Assembly: GCA_905235525.1 (NCBI GenBank)
Contig: CAJOLW010000004.1
Coordinates: 1-36,547 of the forward strand
Direction: 5' to 3'
Source of the DNA: an uncultured Bacteroidaceae bacterium
GTDB taxonomy: Bacteria; Bacteroidota; Bacteroidia; Bacteroidales; Bacteroidaceae
DNA: 36,547 nt
A program made the position numbers and the translations under genes. The notes beneath the pieces were generated by a model. It was not told the origin of the DNA. It was given only the letters and a program-made list of their open reading frames with translations, and did no database searches. Of this stretch, positions 23,300-31,596 are shown one piece after another; the stretch's first letter is position 1, and each line of letters begins with the position of its first letter.

Positions 23300-24711
23300 A
23301 TAACAAACTATACGGAAAACTGATTTTCGAACTTTCGAAAAAAGGACGCGTAGGCTACAGCCTGCAAGATAATGAGTATGGCAATTATGAGATACCTGCT
23401 TCCATGCAACGTGCAGAGGAAGTTGATTTGCCTGAATGTGACGAGTTGACAGTAGTGCGCCATTATACCAACCTTTCGAACAATAACTTTGGTGTGGATA
23501 CGGGATTCTATCCTTTGGGTTCGTGTACAATGAAGTACAACCCCAAAATCAATGAGGAGATGGCGGCACAGTCACCGTTCCAGAGCCTGCATCCCGAACA
23601 ACCTGCCGACACGGCAAAAGGTGCGTTGGAGATGGTTGCAATGCTGGAGCATTCACTGTGTGAACTTACGGGGTTGGCTCACTTCACTTTCAAACCATAC
23701 GCAGGAGCACATGGCGAGTTGACAGGACTCATGACCATCGACAATTATCACCGCTCACGTGGCGATTTGGCTCGAAAGAAGGTCATTGTTCCAGACTCTG
23801 CTCATGGCACCAATCCTGCCTCGGCAGCCGTGTGCGGATTGGAGATTATCGAGGTGAAGTCGTTGGCTGACGGTACGGTTGATTATGAAGACCTGAAGCG
23901 TATCGTAGCGGAGCAGGGTAGTGAGATTTCCGCCATGATGATGACCAATCCCAACACGCTTGGACTTTTTGAAACGCGCATCCCTGAGATTGCAGCACTC
24001 ATCCATGATTGCGGTGGTTTGATGTATTACGATGGCGCTAACTTGAATCCGATGCTGGGTGTATGTCGTCCTGGTGACATGGGTTTCGACGTGATGCACA
24101 TCAATCTGCACAAGACGTTCTCCACTCCGCATGGAGGTGGCGGTCCTGGCAGTGGTCCAGTGGGAGTGCGTGAGGGATTGCAGGAGTTCTTCCCTGTGGT
24201 GTCACCTTATCATGGTAACTTCAGCGTGATGATGCGCGCTTATGCCTATATTCTTTCCTTAGGACGTGAACATGTGAAAGAGGTGGGACCTCTTGCCACG
24301 CTCAATGCCAACTATATTAAAGAGAGTCTGAAGGATGTTTACGAATTGCCCATTGATGGCTTGTGCTGTCATGAATTTGTGTTTGACGGTCTGAAAGACA
24401 AATCGACAGGTGTCACCACGATGGATGTGGCGAAGCGTTTGCTGGATTACGGCTATCATGCTCCGACCATCTATTTCCCCTTGCTCTTCCATGAGTCTTT
24501 GATGGTAGAGCCTACTGAGAACGAGTCGAAGGAGACGCTCGATGAGTTCATCGCTGTGATGCGCCAGATTGCCGAGGAGGCAAAGACGAATCCTGATGAG
24601 GTGAAGTCGGCACCGCACAACACGCCTATTGGACGTGTGGATGATGTGTTGGCAGCCAAACATCCTGTCACTACATGGAAGGTGCTGAAAAATGAAAGAA
24701 TGGAAGACTGA
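23296..24711 (+). CDS. gcvPB: Glycine dehydrogenase (decarboxylating) subunit 2
   Basis: The 471-aa protein carries the catalytic PLP-binding lysine K273 in 'HINLHKTFSTPHGGGGPGSG', together with 'YPLGSCTMKYNPKINE' and 'PDSAHGTNPASAAVCG'. It overlaps subunit 1 by 4 nt. The last residues (LKNERMED) come from an AATGAAAGAATGGAAGA-type low-complexity sequence, suggesting that the C-terminus has been extended into an intergenic motif. The next gene starts 12 nt later. Confidence 0.97.
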   Translation: MNNKLYGKLIFELSKKGRVGYSLQDNEYGNYEIPASMQRAEEVDLPECDELTVVRHYTNLSNNNFGVDTGFYPLGSCTMKYNPKINEEMAAQSPFQSLHPEQPADTAKGALEMVAMLEHSLCELTGLAHFTFKPYAGAHGELTGLMTIDNYHRSRGDLARKKVIVPDSAHGTNPASAAVCGLEIIEVKSLADGTVDYEDLKRIVAEQGSEISAMMMTNPNTLGLFETRIPEIAALIHDCGGLMYYDGANLNPMLGVCRPGDMGFDVMHINLHKTFSTPHGGGGPGSGPVGVREGLQEFFPVVSPYHGNFSVMMRAYAYILSLGREHVKEVGPLATLNANYIKESLKDVYELPIDGLCCHEFVFDGLKDKSTGVTTMDVAKRLLDYGYHAPTIYFPLLFHESLMVEPTENESKETLDEFIAVMRQIAEEAKTNPDEVKSAPHNTPIGRVDDVLAAKHPVTTWKVLKNERMED

Positions 24712-24723
24712 AAAAATGAGGAA

Positions 24724-26061
24724 ATGAAAGAAACGAATCTCATTATCATCGGTGCAGGACCAGGAGGATACCGTGCTGCTGAATATGCTGCCAAAAACGG
24801 ACTGAAGGTGGTTATCTTTGAGGGTGACCATGTGGGAGGTACTTGTCTTAATGTCGGGTGCATCCCCACAAAGGCCTTTGCCCGTGATGCGGAGATTATG
24901 CAGACGTTGAATAACGCTGAAATCTTTGGTTTGAATGGACTTGATTATAATTTTGATATTCAAAATGTTATTCGAAGAAAGGATGAAGTAGTTTCTTCGC
25001 TTCGTTCTGGCATTGAAACGTTACTTTCTCACCCCAACATCACACTGATTAAGGCTGAGGCGCAGTTTGTTGATGCCCATACGGTGATGGCTGTAGGGGA
25101 GGAATATGCAGCCCCTCATATTGTCATTGCAACGGGGTCTGTGCCCAAGGCTTTGTGTTTGGAAAAGCCTGCCGAACGTTGCGTGCTTGACTCTTCTGAT
25201 TTGCTGTCGATTGATCATCTGCCTGAGCGTCTCTGTATCATTGGTGCGGGGGTGATTGGCATGGAGTTCGCCAGCATTTTCAATGCGTTTGGTGCGGAGG
25301 TGACGGTGGTGGAATTTCTCAAAGAATGTCTGCCAGTACTTGACGCTGACATCGCCAAACGGTTGCGCAAGTCGTTGGAGAAACGAGGTGTGACTTTCCA
25401 CATGCAGAGTGCAGTGACAGCCATCACCCATGACGGGGTGGTGTTTACAGACAAGAAAGGCAATACCGTTACGGTGGAGGCTGATGAGGTGTTGATGGCG
25501 GTAGGTCGTGCACCTCGGGTGTTTAACCATTTCAGTCGTGCAGGTTTTGAGTATTCTGAGCGCATGGGCGTTGTGGTCAATGAGCATCTCCAAACGACAG
25601 TCCCACATATTTATGCTATTGGTGATGTGAATGGTCTCCAGATGCTGGCTCATGCCGCTGAGATGCAGGGTGTCCATGTGGTCAACCAAATCTTGGGGAA
25701 GTCTGATGAGATCCGTCTCGACATCATGCCTGCTGCCATCTTTACCCAACCTGAAGCGGCATGTGTGGGATTGTCTGAAGACTGTTGCAAGGAACGTGGC
25801 ATTGAGTATGTGTGCAAGAAATCTTTCTGGCGTGCCAATGGAAAGGCACTTGCGATGAACGAGTTGGAAGGATTGCTCAAACTGATGGTTTCACCGCAGG
25901 GTGACATCTTGGGTTGTCATGCTTATGGTGCTCATTCTGCAGACCTTATCCAAGAGGTAAGCGCACTGATGTGTCGCAACACCACGGTGGAACAGTTGGC
26001 TGATATTGTCCATATTCATCCGACACTTTCTGAGATTTTGCAGTCTGCAGCAGAGCAGTAA
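24724..26061 (+). CDS. lpdA: Dihydrolipoamide dehydrogenase (L protein)
   Basis: A 445-aa FAD/NAD flavoprotein. It has the N-terminal FAD motif GAGPGG (10-15), the redox-active disulfide C41-C46 in GGTCLNVGCIPTKAF, the NAD-binding GAGVIGMEFASIF, the second FAD motif 'HIYAIGDVN', and the C-terminal His-Glu pair in 'HIHPTLSEIL'. It reoxidises the dihydrolipoyl arm of GcvH with NAD+, completing the glycine cleavage complex encoded by the operon. It could also serve 2-oxoacid dehydrogenases, none of which is in the window. Confidence 0.95.
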   Translation: MKETNLIIIGAGPGGYRAAEYAAKNGLKVVIFEGDHVGGTCLNVGCIPTKAFARDAEIMQTLNNAEIFGLNGLDYNFDIQNVIRRKDEVVSSLRSGIETLLSHPNITLIKAEAQFVDAHTVMAVGEEYAAPHIVIATGSVPKALCLEKPAERCVLDSSDLLSIDHLPERLCIIGAGVIGMEFASIFNAFGAEVTVVEFLKECLPVLDADIAKRLRKSLEKRGVTFHMQSAVTAITHDGVVFTDKKGNTVTVEADEVLMAVGRAPRVFNHFSRAGFEYSERMGVVVNEHLQTTVPHIYAIGDVNGLQMLAHAAEMQGVHVVNQILGKSDEIRLDIMPAAIFTQPEAACVGLSEDCCKERGIEYVCKKSFWRANGKALAMNELEGLLKLMVSPQGDILGCHAYGAHSADLIQEVSALMCRNTTVEQLADIVHIHPTLSEILQSAAEQ

Positions 26062-26110
26062 TACTTGAAAGAATGATATCTATTATCATCAATATCAATT
26101 TATTATCTAA

Positions 26111-27553
26111 ATGAAAAGGATTTTGTTTTTTATGTTTGCCTTCTTGCTGACAGGTGTCTTGGCATTGCAGGCACAAACGGCAAGGCAGTTTACGATTGAC
26201 CTTACAGAAGACGGGAAGGCACAGATGGTTGCTTTTCTGCCAGAAAAACCTTCAGGGAAAGCCATTGTCGGCATACCGGGCGGTGGTTATTCGGTGTTGT
26301 CCAACACCCATGAGGGTACTCAGTGGTCGGGGTGGCTCAATGAGCGTGGCATTGCTTATTTCGTGGTGAACTACCGTCTGCCGAATGGTGACCGCACGAT
26401 ACCAATTGGTGATGTGGAGAAGGGGTTCCGCATTGTGCGCGATTCAGCAGCCGTATGGGGCATTCAGCCTCGTGATGTGGGTATCATGGGATTCTCGGCA
26501 GGTGGACATCTTGCATCAGTCATCTCCACTCTTTCCCCTTATGAAGTCCGTCCTGATTTTACGATTCTCTTCTATCCTGTCATCTCGATGGACGAGCGAG
26601 TGTCGCACGTTTATTCCTGTCGCAATTTCCTCGGCGAAGACCAAAAGAATCCTGAAATGGTGCGTAAGTATTCGACTCAGAATGCTGTGCAGCGCCACTT
26701 GACCCCTCCTGCTGTTATTTTCATGTCAAGTGATGACAACCTCGTACCTCCTGTAACGAACGGAGTGGAGTATTATCGTGCAATGCGTAATGCTGGCAAC
26801 GAATGTGCCATGCACATTTATCCTACAGGTGGTCACGGATGGGGATTCGGTTCTTGGTTCAAGTATCATAACCAGTTGGTAGCAGAACTGGAGGCTTGGC
26901 TTAATGCGCATCCTGGTCCCAACCCTGATGCTGTGCGTGTGGCATGTATCGGAAACAGTATCACCGATGGACATGGCATTGATTTAGCGCCTGTCAATGG
27001 CTATCCGGCTCTCTTGCAGCAACGGCTCGGAAAGGATTACTGGGTGAAGAACTTCGGTGTAAGCGGACGCACCTTGCTCAACAATGGCGATATGCCCTAT
27101 ATGAAGGAGACTGCTTGGAAGGATGCTTTGGCATTCGACCCCGATATTGTTATCATCAAATTGGGAACCAATGACTCAAAGCCTCAGAACTGGAAATATG
27201 CTTCGGAGTTCAAGCAGGATCTTCAGCAGATGATTACCACTCTCTGTCCTGCATTGGCAAAAACGGCAAAGAAAGGCAAGAAGGCGAAAAATGCACAACC
27301 AATCAAGCCCCAGATATTCCTCTGCACCCCTATTCCTGCTTTCAAGTCCTCATGGAACATCAATGAAACCATCATTGCTAACGAGATTGTCCCTATCCAG
27401 CAGGAAGTGGCACAGCAATATGGTTTGCAGGTTATCGACCTCCACACCCTTTTTGCTAACGATGCTGACAAAGTGCAAGATGATGGCATCCACCCCAATC
27501 AGGCTGGTGTCCGTCGCATCGCCGAGATTGTGGCTGACGCTTTGAAGAAGTGA
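26111..27553 (+). CDS. Two-domain secreted esterase (alpha/beta hydrolase + SGNH/GDSL)
   Basis: The 480-aa protein begins with a signal peptide (MKRILFFMFAFLLTGVLALQAQ). Residues about 30-270 form an alpha/beta hydrolase of the acetyl-esterase type, with oxyanion GIPGGGY, nucleophile S129 in GFSAGGH, and probable D209 and H242. Residues about 274-480 form an SGNH hydrolase: GNSIT with S283, G317 in VSGR, N354 in GTND, and D458/H461 in DDGIHPN. Both catalytic sites look complete. Such pairs act on acetylated plant polysaccharides such as xylan. A lysine-rich insert, KTAKKGKKAKNAQPIK (about 384-399), interrupts the SGNH domain. It lies 49 nt after lpdA on the same strand, but function suggests a separate unit. 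Substrate is inferred. Confidence 0.88.
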   Translation: MKRILFFMFAFLLTGVLALQAQTARQFTIDLTEDGKAQMVAFLPEKPSGKAIVGIPGGGYSVLSNTHEGTQWSGWLNERGIAYFVVNYRLPNGDRTIPIGDVEKGFRIVRDSAAVWGIQPRDVGIMGFSAGGHLASVISTLSPYEVRPDFTILFYPVISMDERVSHVYSCRNFLGEDQKNPEMVRKYSTQNAVQRHLTPPAVIFMSSDDNLVPPVTNGVEYYRAMRNAGNECAMHIYPTGGHGWGFGSWFKYHNQLVAELEAWLNAHPGPNPDAVRVACIGNSITDGHGIDLAPVNGYPALLQQRLGKDYWVKNFGVSGRTLLNNGDMPYMKETAWKDALAFDPDIVIIKLGTNDSKPQNWKYASEFKQDLQQMITTLCPALAKTAKKGKKAKNAQPIKPQIFLCTPIPAFKSSWNINETIIANEIVPIQQEVAQQYGLQVIDLHTLFANDADKVQDDGIHPNQAGVRRIAEIVADALKK

Positions 27554-27572
27554 CAGCGCTGACTGTATAAAG

Positions 27573-27608
27573 CAGGCGCCCGTAAAGTCGGAACTTTACG
27601 GGCGCCTG
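27573..27608. terminator. Convergent-gene terminator hairpin
   Basis: CAGGCGCCCGTAAAG (27573-27587) pairs perfectly over 15 bp with CTTTACGGGCGCCTG (27594-27608) around TCGGAA. It lies between converging genes ending at 27553 and 27650. T-runs are weak on both sides. A second small hairpin, GCGGC/GCCGC, follows at 27617-27631. Confidence 0.75.
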
Positions 27609-27649
27609 TGTGTTTGCGGCCTCATGCCGCTTTATGTGTGAGTTGACTT

Positions 27650-28912
27650 TTATTCTACGCTGTCGCATCGGTCAGTGTAGAATTTCTTGAAATCTTCCCA
27701 ACGGTAGTAGGGATAGAGGTCGTTAGGCAAAGGAAGGGATACCTCTTCACCATTGAGGATGCACTTGATGAGGATGGGTTGTCCGGGTTTCTTGCTGTGA
27801 TAGAAAACAATTTGTAAATTTGACGCCTTACCCATTGTCCAGTTCTGGTAGCAGTTCTTCACCTCATAGGGGTCTTCAGGGTCGATGTCTGCTCCGTTGA
27901 TGCCCATGAGCACGGTGAGGGGTCCCAAACATGTGTCGTGTCCGAATCGGAGGTCTGCCAAGCGTTTGGTTTTTCCATTCAACACATTGTCAGCCTTTTT
28001 GATGATGTCGCGCAAGATTGGAATCATGTCATAGCGTGGCTCAAATACCCATGTGTAGGAACCGAGGTTCTCGTTCTCCCAACGGGCGGCAATCTCTTCG
28101 TCTGTGATGATGCCTTCCATCATGCCATCATGTCCGATGCTGGGCAGTGAAGTGTAGAGATTGATGAGATCGCCCGCAATGCTGTTAGGGTTGCCTGGCA
28201 GTCCTTCGGTACTGGTGAACACGCGTGTGATAATTTTCTCTCTCAGGTTGTCATTATTTTGGAACTTCTGACGGTTTGCCTCGAATCGGGGTCTTGACCT
28301 AGGGAATCTCTTGTAGTTAGGATTCTGTCGGTCGTCGGGCTTCACACCATCAAGAACCTTGCGTGCGGATTCCTCGCGGATTTCCAACTTGGGGTTGCAT
28401 TGTGCGAGTTCTTGGCAGAAGGAAGCCATGCTGAGCACACAACGACCAGTGAGCGATGAAATGGCATAGATGTCACCGCCCTGCTTAAACATGTCTTCGA
28501 AGTTGTTATACATCGTCCGTGCAATGTACTGGTGTTGTTCCCACCCTAAATCGCTCAATTCGCTCACACTGGTAGCGAGTTCTGTTTTGGCAGCCATAAA
28601 CTTTGTGCGGAAGGCTTCTCCAACGGGAGTAAGTTGATTCTTTTCGTGTGCCTTTCTGAGGAGAGAGTCCAGATTGCGATAGAGCATGTCATTCCAATAG
28701 TAGCGTGAGCCATGACGGCCATAGTGGCTGATGTAAAATGCTTTGTAGCCTTTTGGCGACTTTGTCAGTGCAACAGGCTTCATGGAGTAAGGATAGTCCT
28801 GTCCATAGGCTTTTCTCGGGTCAGCCTTGACCTGTTCGAGGGCTGAAATGCCTTGCGCCCATGTTGATAGGGCGATAACCCACAAGAGTAGGGCATTGAG
28901 GATTTTTTTCAT
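27650..28912 (-). CDS. Histidine-type phosphatase (phytase/MINPP-like), secreted
   Basis: The start at 28912 gives a signal peptide (MKKILNALLLWVIALSTWAQ); the frame is open 94 codons further upstream but without homology. The 420-aa enzyme has the histidine acid phosphatase motif RHGSR with nucleophile H67 and the proton-donor HD pair H325-D326 in 'RFGHDTCLG'. The combination with 'SELSDLGWEQHQYIARTMY' resembles bacterial multiple inositol polyphosphate phosphatases. It probably releases phosphate from inositol phosphates or other organic phosphates in the periplasm or outside. The nitroreductase gene lies 61 nt upstream on the same strand. No conserved residue appears missing. Confidence 0.88.
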   Translation of the reverse strand: MKKILNALLLWVIALSTWAQGISALEQVKADPRKAYGQDYPYSMKPVALTKSPKGYKAFYISHYGRHGSRYYWNDMLYRNLDSLLRKAHEKNQLTPVGEAFRTKFMAAKTELATSVSELSDLGWEQHQYIARTMYNNFEDMFKQGGDIYAISSLTGRCVLSMASFCQELAQCNPKLEIREESARKVLDGVKPDDRQNPNYKRFPRSRPRFEANRQKFQNNDNLREKIITRVFTSTEGLPGNPNSIAGDLINLYTSLPSIGHDGMMEGIITDEEIAARWENENLGSYTWVFEPRYDMIPILRDIIKKADNVLNGKTKRLADLRFGHDTCLGPLTVLMGINGADIDPEDPYEVKNCYQNWTMGKASNLQIVFYHSKKPGQPILIKCILNGEEVSLPLPNDLYPYYRWEDFKKFYTDRCDSVE

Positions 28913-28973
28913 TGATGTGTAGTTTTGAATAGGATAGTAAATATTAGTAATAAAGTTTGAATTTTTATTTCTC

Positions 28974-29474
28974 TTAAAAGAAGATATTATCCATCTCCTT
29001 ACGTTTCTTCTCCTTCCTTTCATCGGCAGGATAACCAATGGGAATGAGTACGCTTGGTTCTTCATTCTCAGGCAAGGCAAACAATTCTTTGCACAGGTCG
29101 GCGTCGAAGTTACATACCCAGCATGTACCCAGTTCTTGCTCTGTGGCTGCCAAACACAAGTGCTCCACGGCAATGGCGATGTCAATGTCTCCATGATGCT
29201 TCCCGTCTGCTCTCACCCATTCTTCGTCATGAAGTACGGAAGCGATGATGTAGAGGGGAGCCGTAGCGAACCATTCACGGTTGTAGCACTGTCGCAATTT
29301 CGATTTTTCCTCGTCATTACAGATGATATGGAATCGCCAAGGTTGTTTATTCACTGCCGAAGGTGCCATGCGTACACATTCTATGAGATAGTCTAATTTC
29401 TCCTTTTCTACAGTGCGTGGTTGATAAGCCCTGCAACTATATCTGTTTTTCACAAGTTCCAAGAAATCTTTCAT
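28974..29474 (-). CDS. Nitroreductase family protein
   Basis: The 166-aa protein is a short FMN-dependent nitroreductase-like flavoenzyme. It starts 'LVKNRYSCRAYQPRTVEKEK' (Arg and Ser contact FMN phosphate in the family), has 'RMAPSAVNKQPWRFHII', and the central 'IDIAIAVEHLCLAATEQELGTCWVC' helix. It ends 'PIGYPADERKEKKR'. It reduces nitro, quinone or similar electrophilic compounds with NAD(P)H in the family at large; its own substrate is unknown. It is divergent from the secreted hydrolase at 29804 and may be cotranscribed with the phosphatase downstream, though their functions do not obviously match. Confidence 0.9.
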   Translation of the reverse strand: MKDFLELVKNRYSCRAYQPRTVEKEKLDYLIECVRMAPSAVNKQPWRFHIICNDEEKSKLRQCYNREWFATAPLYIIASVLHDEEWVRADGKHHGDIDIAIAVEHLCLAATEQELGTCWVCNFDADLCKELFALPENEEPSVLIPIGYPADERKEKKRKEMDNIFF

Positions 29475-29528
29475 GCTGTTGAGTTTCGGAATAGGATAAA
29501 AAACGGTTTTGGATAAAATATTACGCTA

Positions 29529-29536
29529 CAAAGTTA
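29529..29536 (-). promoter_or_regulatory. Candidate -7 box for nitroreductase gene
   Basis: Minus-strand TAACTTTG fits TAnnTTTG, about 55 bp before the ATG at 29474. The nearest TTTG upstream gives a 16-bp spacer, shorter than usual. Confidence 0.4.
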
Positions 29537-29743
29537 GCGATAAATTCCAAGACAAAAGATAAAACAAAAGAAAAAGTTCTATCTTTCCATGCAATTTTAT
29601 GAAGATGGAAATGGAATGACTCGTTTTATTGCAAGGTGTTCAACACCTCTTATGTTGACACAAAACATTGCTATACATTACAATAATGTTCTTCAAATGA
29701 TGATAAAATAGTAAAACAATTTTTTCAATTTTCAAAAAGGTCG

Positions 29744-29751
29744 TATCTTTG
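29744..29751 (+). promoter_or_regulatory. Candidate -7 box for alpha/beta hydrolase gene
   Basis: TATCTTTG fits the Bacteroidetes -7 consensus, 52 bp before the ATG at 29804. The -33 region is T-rich without a clear TTG. The rest of the 330-bp divergent gap is AT-rich with nothing else recognisable. Confidence 0.5.
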
Positions 29752-29803
29752 TGCACATAAATCTTTTTATAACCCTAATAGTTATTATCAATTACTTACA
29801 ATC

Positions 29804-30721
29804 ATGAAAACTAAACTTTTTTTTATTTTGATGCTTGCCTTCATCGTGAAGGCAGATGCACTTTATGCACAAGCGAAGAGTACGGAACTTGAAGAGGGCG
29901 GAACTGGTCCATACAAGGCTGTGATGTATGAAGTGGATGGATTTGGAGAGCATACGGTATTTGCTCCAAAGGATTTGTCACAGTTCAGCGCCAAGAACCC
30001 TCTCCCTGTTTTGGTGTGGGGTAATGGTGGGTGTGCTAACTCTCCTCGCGGACATGAGAAGTTCCTCAATGACCTTGCATCTTACGGCTATATCGTTCTT
30101 GCGACGGGTGTTATGCCTGCACAGGATGCACCTCGTGGTATGGGGGGCGGTATGGGCATGGGTGGCCAGTCTCGTACGGAACAGCAGGTGGAGTCAATGG
30201 ATTGGGCTTTTGCACAGAATGCAGACAAGAATAGTCCTTACTACCAGAAGATTGACACGAAGAACATCTGTATTGCAGGAATGTCGTGCGGTGGTCTGCA
30301 GGCACTTTTCAATTGTTTTGACAAACGTGTCACTTCTATCATGATTTGCAACAGTGGTCTGCTCAACGATGGTGGAAACTCTCCTATGGGTGGAATGCCA
30401 AGTGTGCCAAAAGACAAATTGAAGGATATCCATTGCCCCATCATGTATATGCTCGGTGGCGAATCAGATATTGCTTATGCAAATGGTATGGATGACTTTA
30501 AGCGTATTACTCATGTCCCAGCCATTGCTGTGAACTTGCCAGTGGGACATGGCGGAACTTATAATCAGCCACATGGTGGTGAGTTCGCTATTGTTGCCCG
30601 TGCATGGCTTGATTGGCAACTGAAAGGTGACAAGGAGGCGCCTAAGATGTTTGTGGGCGACAATCCTGCCATTCTGCAACGTCCAGACTGGAAGTTGGAG
30701 AAGAATGCGAAAGTGAAGTAA
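29804..30721 (+). CDS. Secreted alpha/beta hydrolase
   Basis: The 305-aa product has a signal peptide to about residue 23 (FILMLAFIVKADALYAQA). The fold markers are 'PLPVLVWGNGGCANSP' (oxyanion region), nucleophile S161 in GMSCGG, probable acid D222 in 'GGESDIAYA', and H249 in 'VGHGGTY'. A Met/Gly-rich loop, RGMGGGMGMGGQ (111-122), sits between the oxyanion strand and the nucleophile elbow. The arrangement recalls cutinase/dienelactone-hydrolase-like secreted esterases of Bacteroidetes. It is alone between a divergent nitroreductase and a strong terminator, so it is probably monocistronic. Substrate unknown. Confidence 0.85.
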   Translation: MKTKLFFILMLAFIVKADALYAQAKSTELEEGGTGPYKAVMYEVDGFGEHTVFAPKDLSQFSAKNPLPVLVWGNGGCANSPRGHEKFLNDLASYGYIVLATGVMPAQDAPRGMGGGMGMGGQSRTEQQVESMDWAFAQNADKNSPYYQKIDTKNICIAGMSCGGLQALFNCFDKRVTSIMICNSGLLNDGGNSPMGGMPSVPKDKLKDIHCPIMYMLGGESDIAYANGMDDFKRITHVPAIAVNLPVGHGGTYNQPHGGEFAIVARAWLDWQLKGDKEAPKMFVGDNPAILQRPDWKLEKNAKVK

Positions 30722-30748
30722 AGTTTTCCTATAGGGATATACATAATG

Positions 30749-30790
30749 GAGTGACCCCAAAAGTTAGTTAAAAAACTTTTGGGGTCACTC
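30749..30790. terminator. Strong bidirectional terminator hairpin
   Basis: A 17-bp perfect inverted repeat, GAGTGACCCCAAAAGTT (30749-30765) with 30774-30790, encloses an 8-nt loop. It lies between convergent genes ending at 30721 and 30809. T-rich and A-rich runs within the arms would serve both directions. The motif TGACCCCAAAAGTT also resembles insertion-sequence ends that I recall from Bacteroidetes, so it could be derived from one. Confidence 0.75.
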
Positions 30791-30808
30791 TTAATAAGAG
30801 AAGAATGC

Positions 30809-31222
30809 CTATTCTCCGATTATTGTTGCTACCAACTTTCTTGTTCCGCCATAATTGCGGTACTCGCAGAAGTAAATGCCTTGCCATATTCCCATGTTTA
30901 GGTGCCCGTTTGTAATGGGGATGGTCAGACTAACACCGCTCAATGTTGATTTTGCATGAGCCGGCATGTCATCGGTACCTTCCAAAGTGTGCTCATATTC
31001 AGGACGATTTTCAGGCACGAGGTGGTTGAAGATAGTCTCCATATCTACACGAACATCGGGATCAGCATTCTCATTAATGCTCAATCCACAACTGGTATGT
31101 TTGCAAAAGATGTTGATTACACCGATTGGGGGGAGTTCGGGCAACTGACGAATAATCTCATTGGTCACCAGATGAAAGCCTCTTGACTTAGGCTTTAGCG
31201 TTATCTCTACTTGTTGAATCAT
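30809..31222 (-). CDS. YjbQ/UPF0047 family protein
   Basis: The 137-aa protein has the family signatures 'INIFCKHTSCGLSINENADP', 'DVRVDMETIFNHLVPE', 'EGTDDMPAHAKSTLSG' and 'GIWQGIYFCEYRNYGGTRKL'. YjbQ proteins were reported to have weak thiamine-phosphate synthase activity and are annotated as secondary thiamine-phosphate synthase enzymes; the physiological role is not settled. It is a single gene, convergent with the secreted hydrolase. No thiamine genes are near. A candidate promoter lies 26 bp upstream of the start. Confidence 0.93.
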   Translation of the reverse strand: MIQQVEITLKPKSRGFHLVTNEIIRQLPELPPIGVINIFCKHTSCGLSINENADPDVRVDMETIFNHLVPENRPEYEHTLEGTDDMPAHAKSTLSGVSLTIPITNGHLNMGIWQGIYFCEYRNYGGTRKLVATIIGE

Positions 31223-31247
31223 ATTGAATGTTGTTGATATTTCGCCA

Positions 31248-31278
31248 CAAAATTACTGAAAAACGAGTGAAGAATAAA
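31248..31278 (-). promoter_or_regulatory. Candidate promoter of yjbQ-like gene
   Basis: On the minus strand TAATTTTG (plus 31248-31255) fits the -7 consensus. TTTA (plus 31275-31278), one base off TTTG, stands 19 bp away. Confidence 0.45.
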
Positions 31279-31428
31279 GTTTTTTTACCTATTTACGACT
31301 TCATGAAAGGAATTTGTTTGTTTTTGTAGATTGGGTACACACTATAGATTAGCGATGCGGCATTAAAAGTATGTGTTTTTAGTTCAAATCAGGTGTTGAA
31401 TTGTGAAAAATCTCCTGATGGCACATTT

Positions 31429-31474
31429 TTTTTTGCAATGGTAGTGCAAAAAAGGGAAAAAATCGCCAACTTTG
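31429..31474 (+). promoter_or_regulatory. Hairpin and candidate promoter before GH51 gene
   Basis: TTTTTTGCA (31429-31437) and TGCAAAAAA (31445-31453) form a perfect 9-bp inverted repeat with a 7-nt spacer. A -7-like CAACTTTG (31467-31474, one mismatch) follows, about 120 bp before the GH51 start. The inverted repeat sits where a -33 box or operator would lie. The remaining gene-free DNA of 31223-31596 shows nothing further. Confidence 0.4.
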
Positions 31475-31596
31475 TATCTCCAATATGATGTTGTGTTCCT
31501 ATATGCACAAAACTACAATGGGTCGTGAGTAGCCAAAACTATTTGTGAAAGTATATACAGCATATACAATGATATGTATCAAAAACAAGGATAAAT

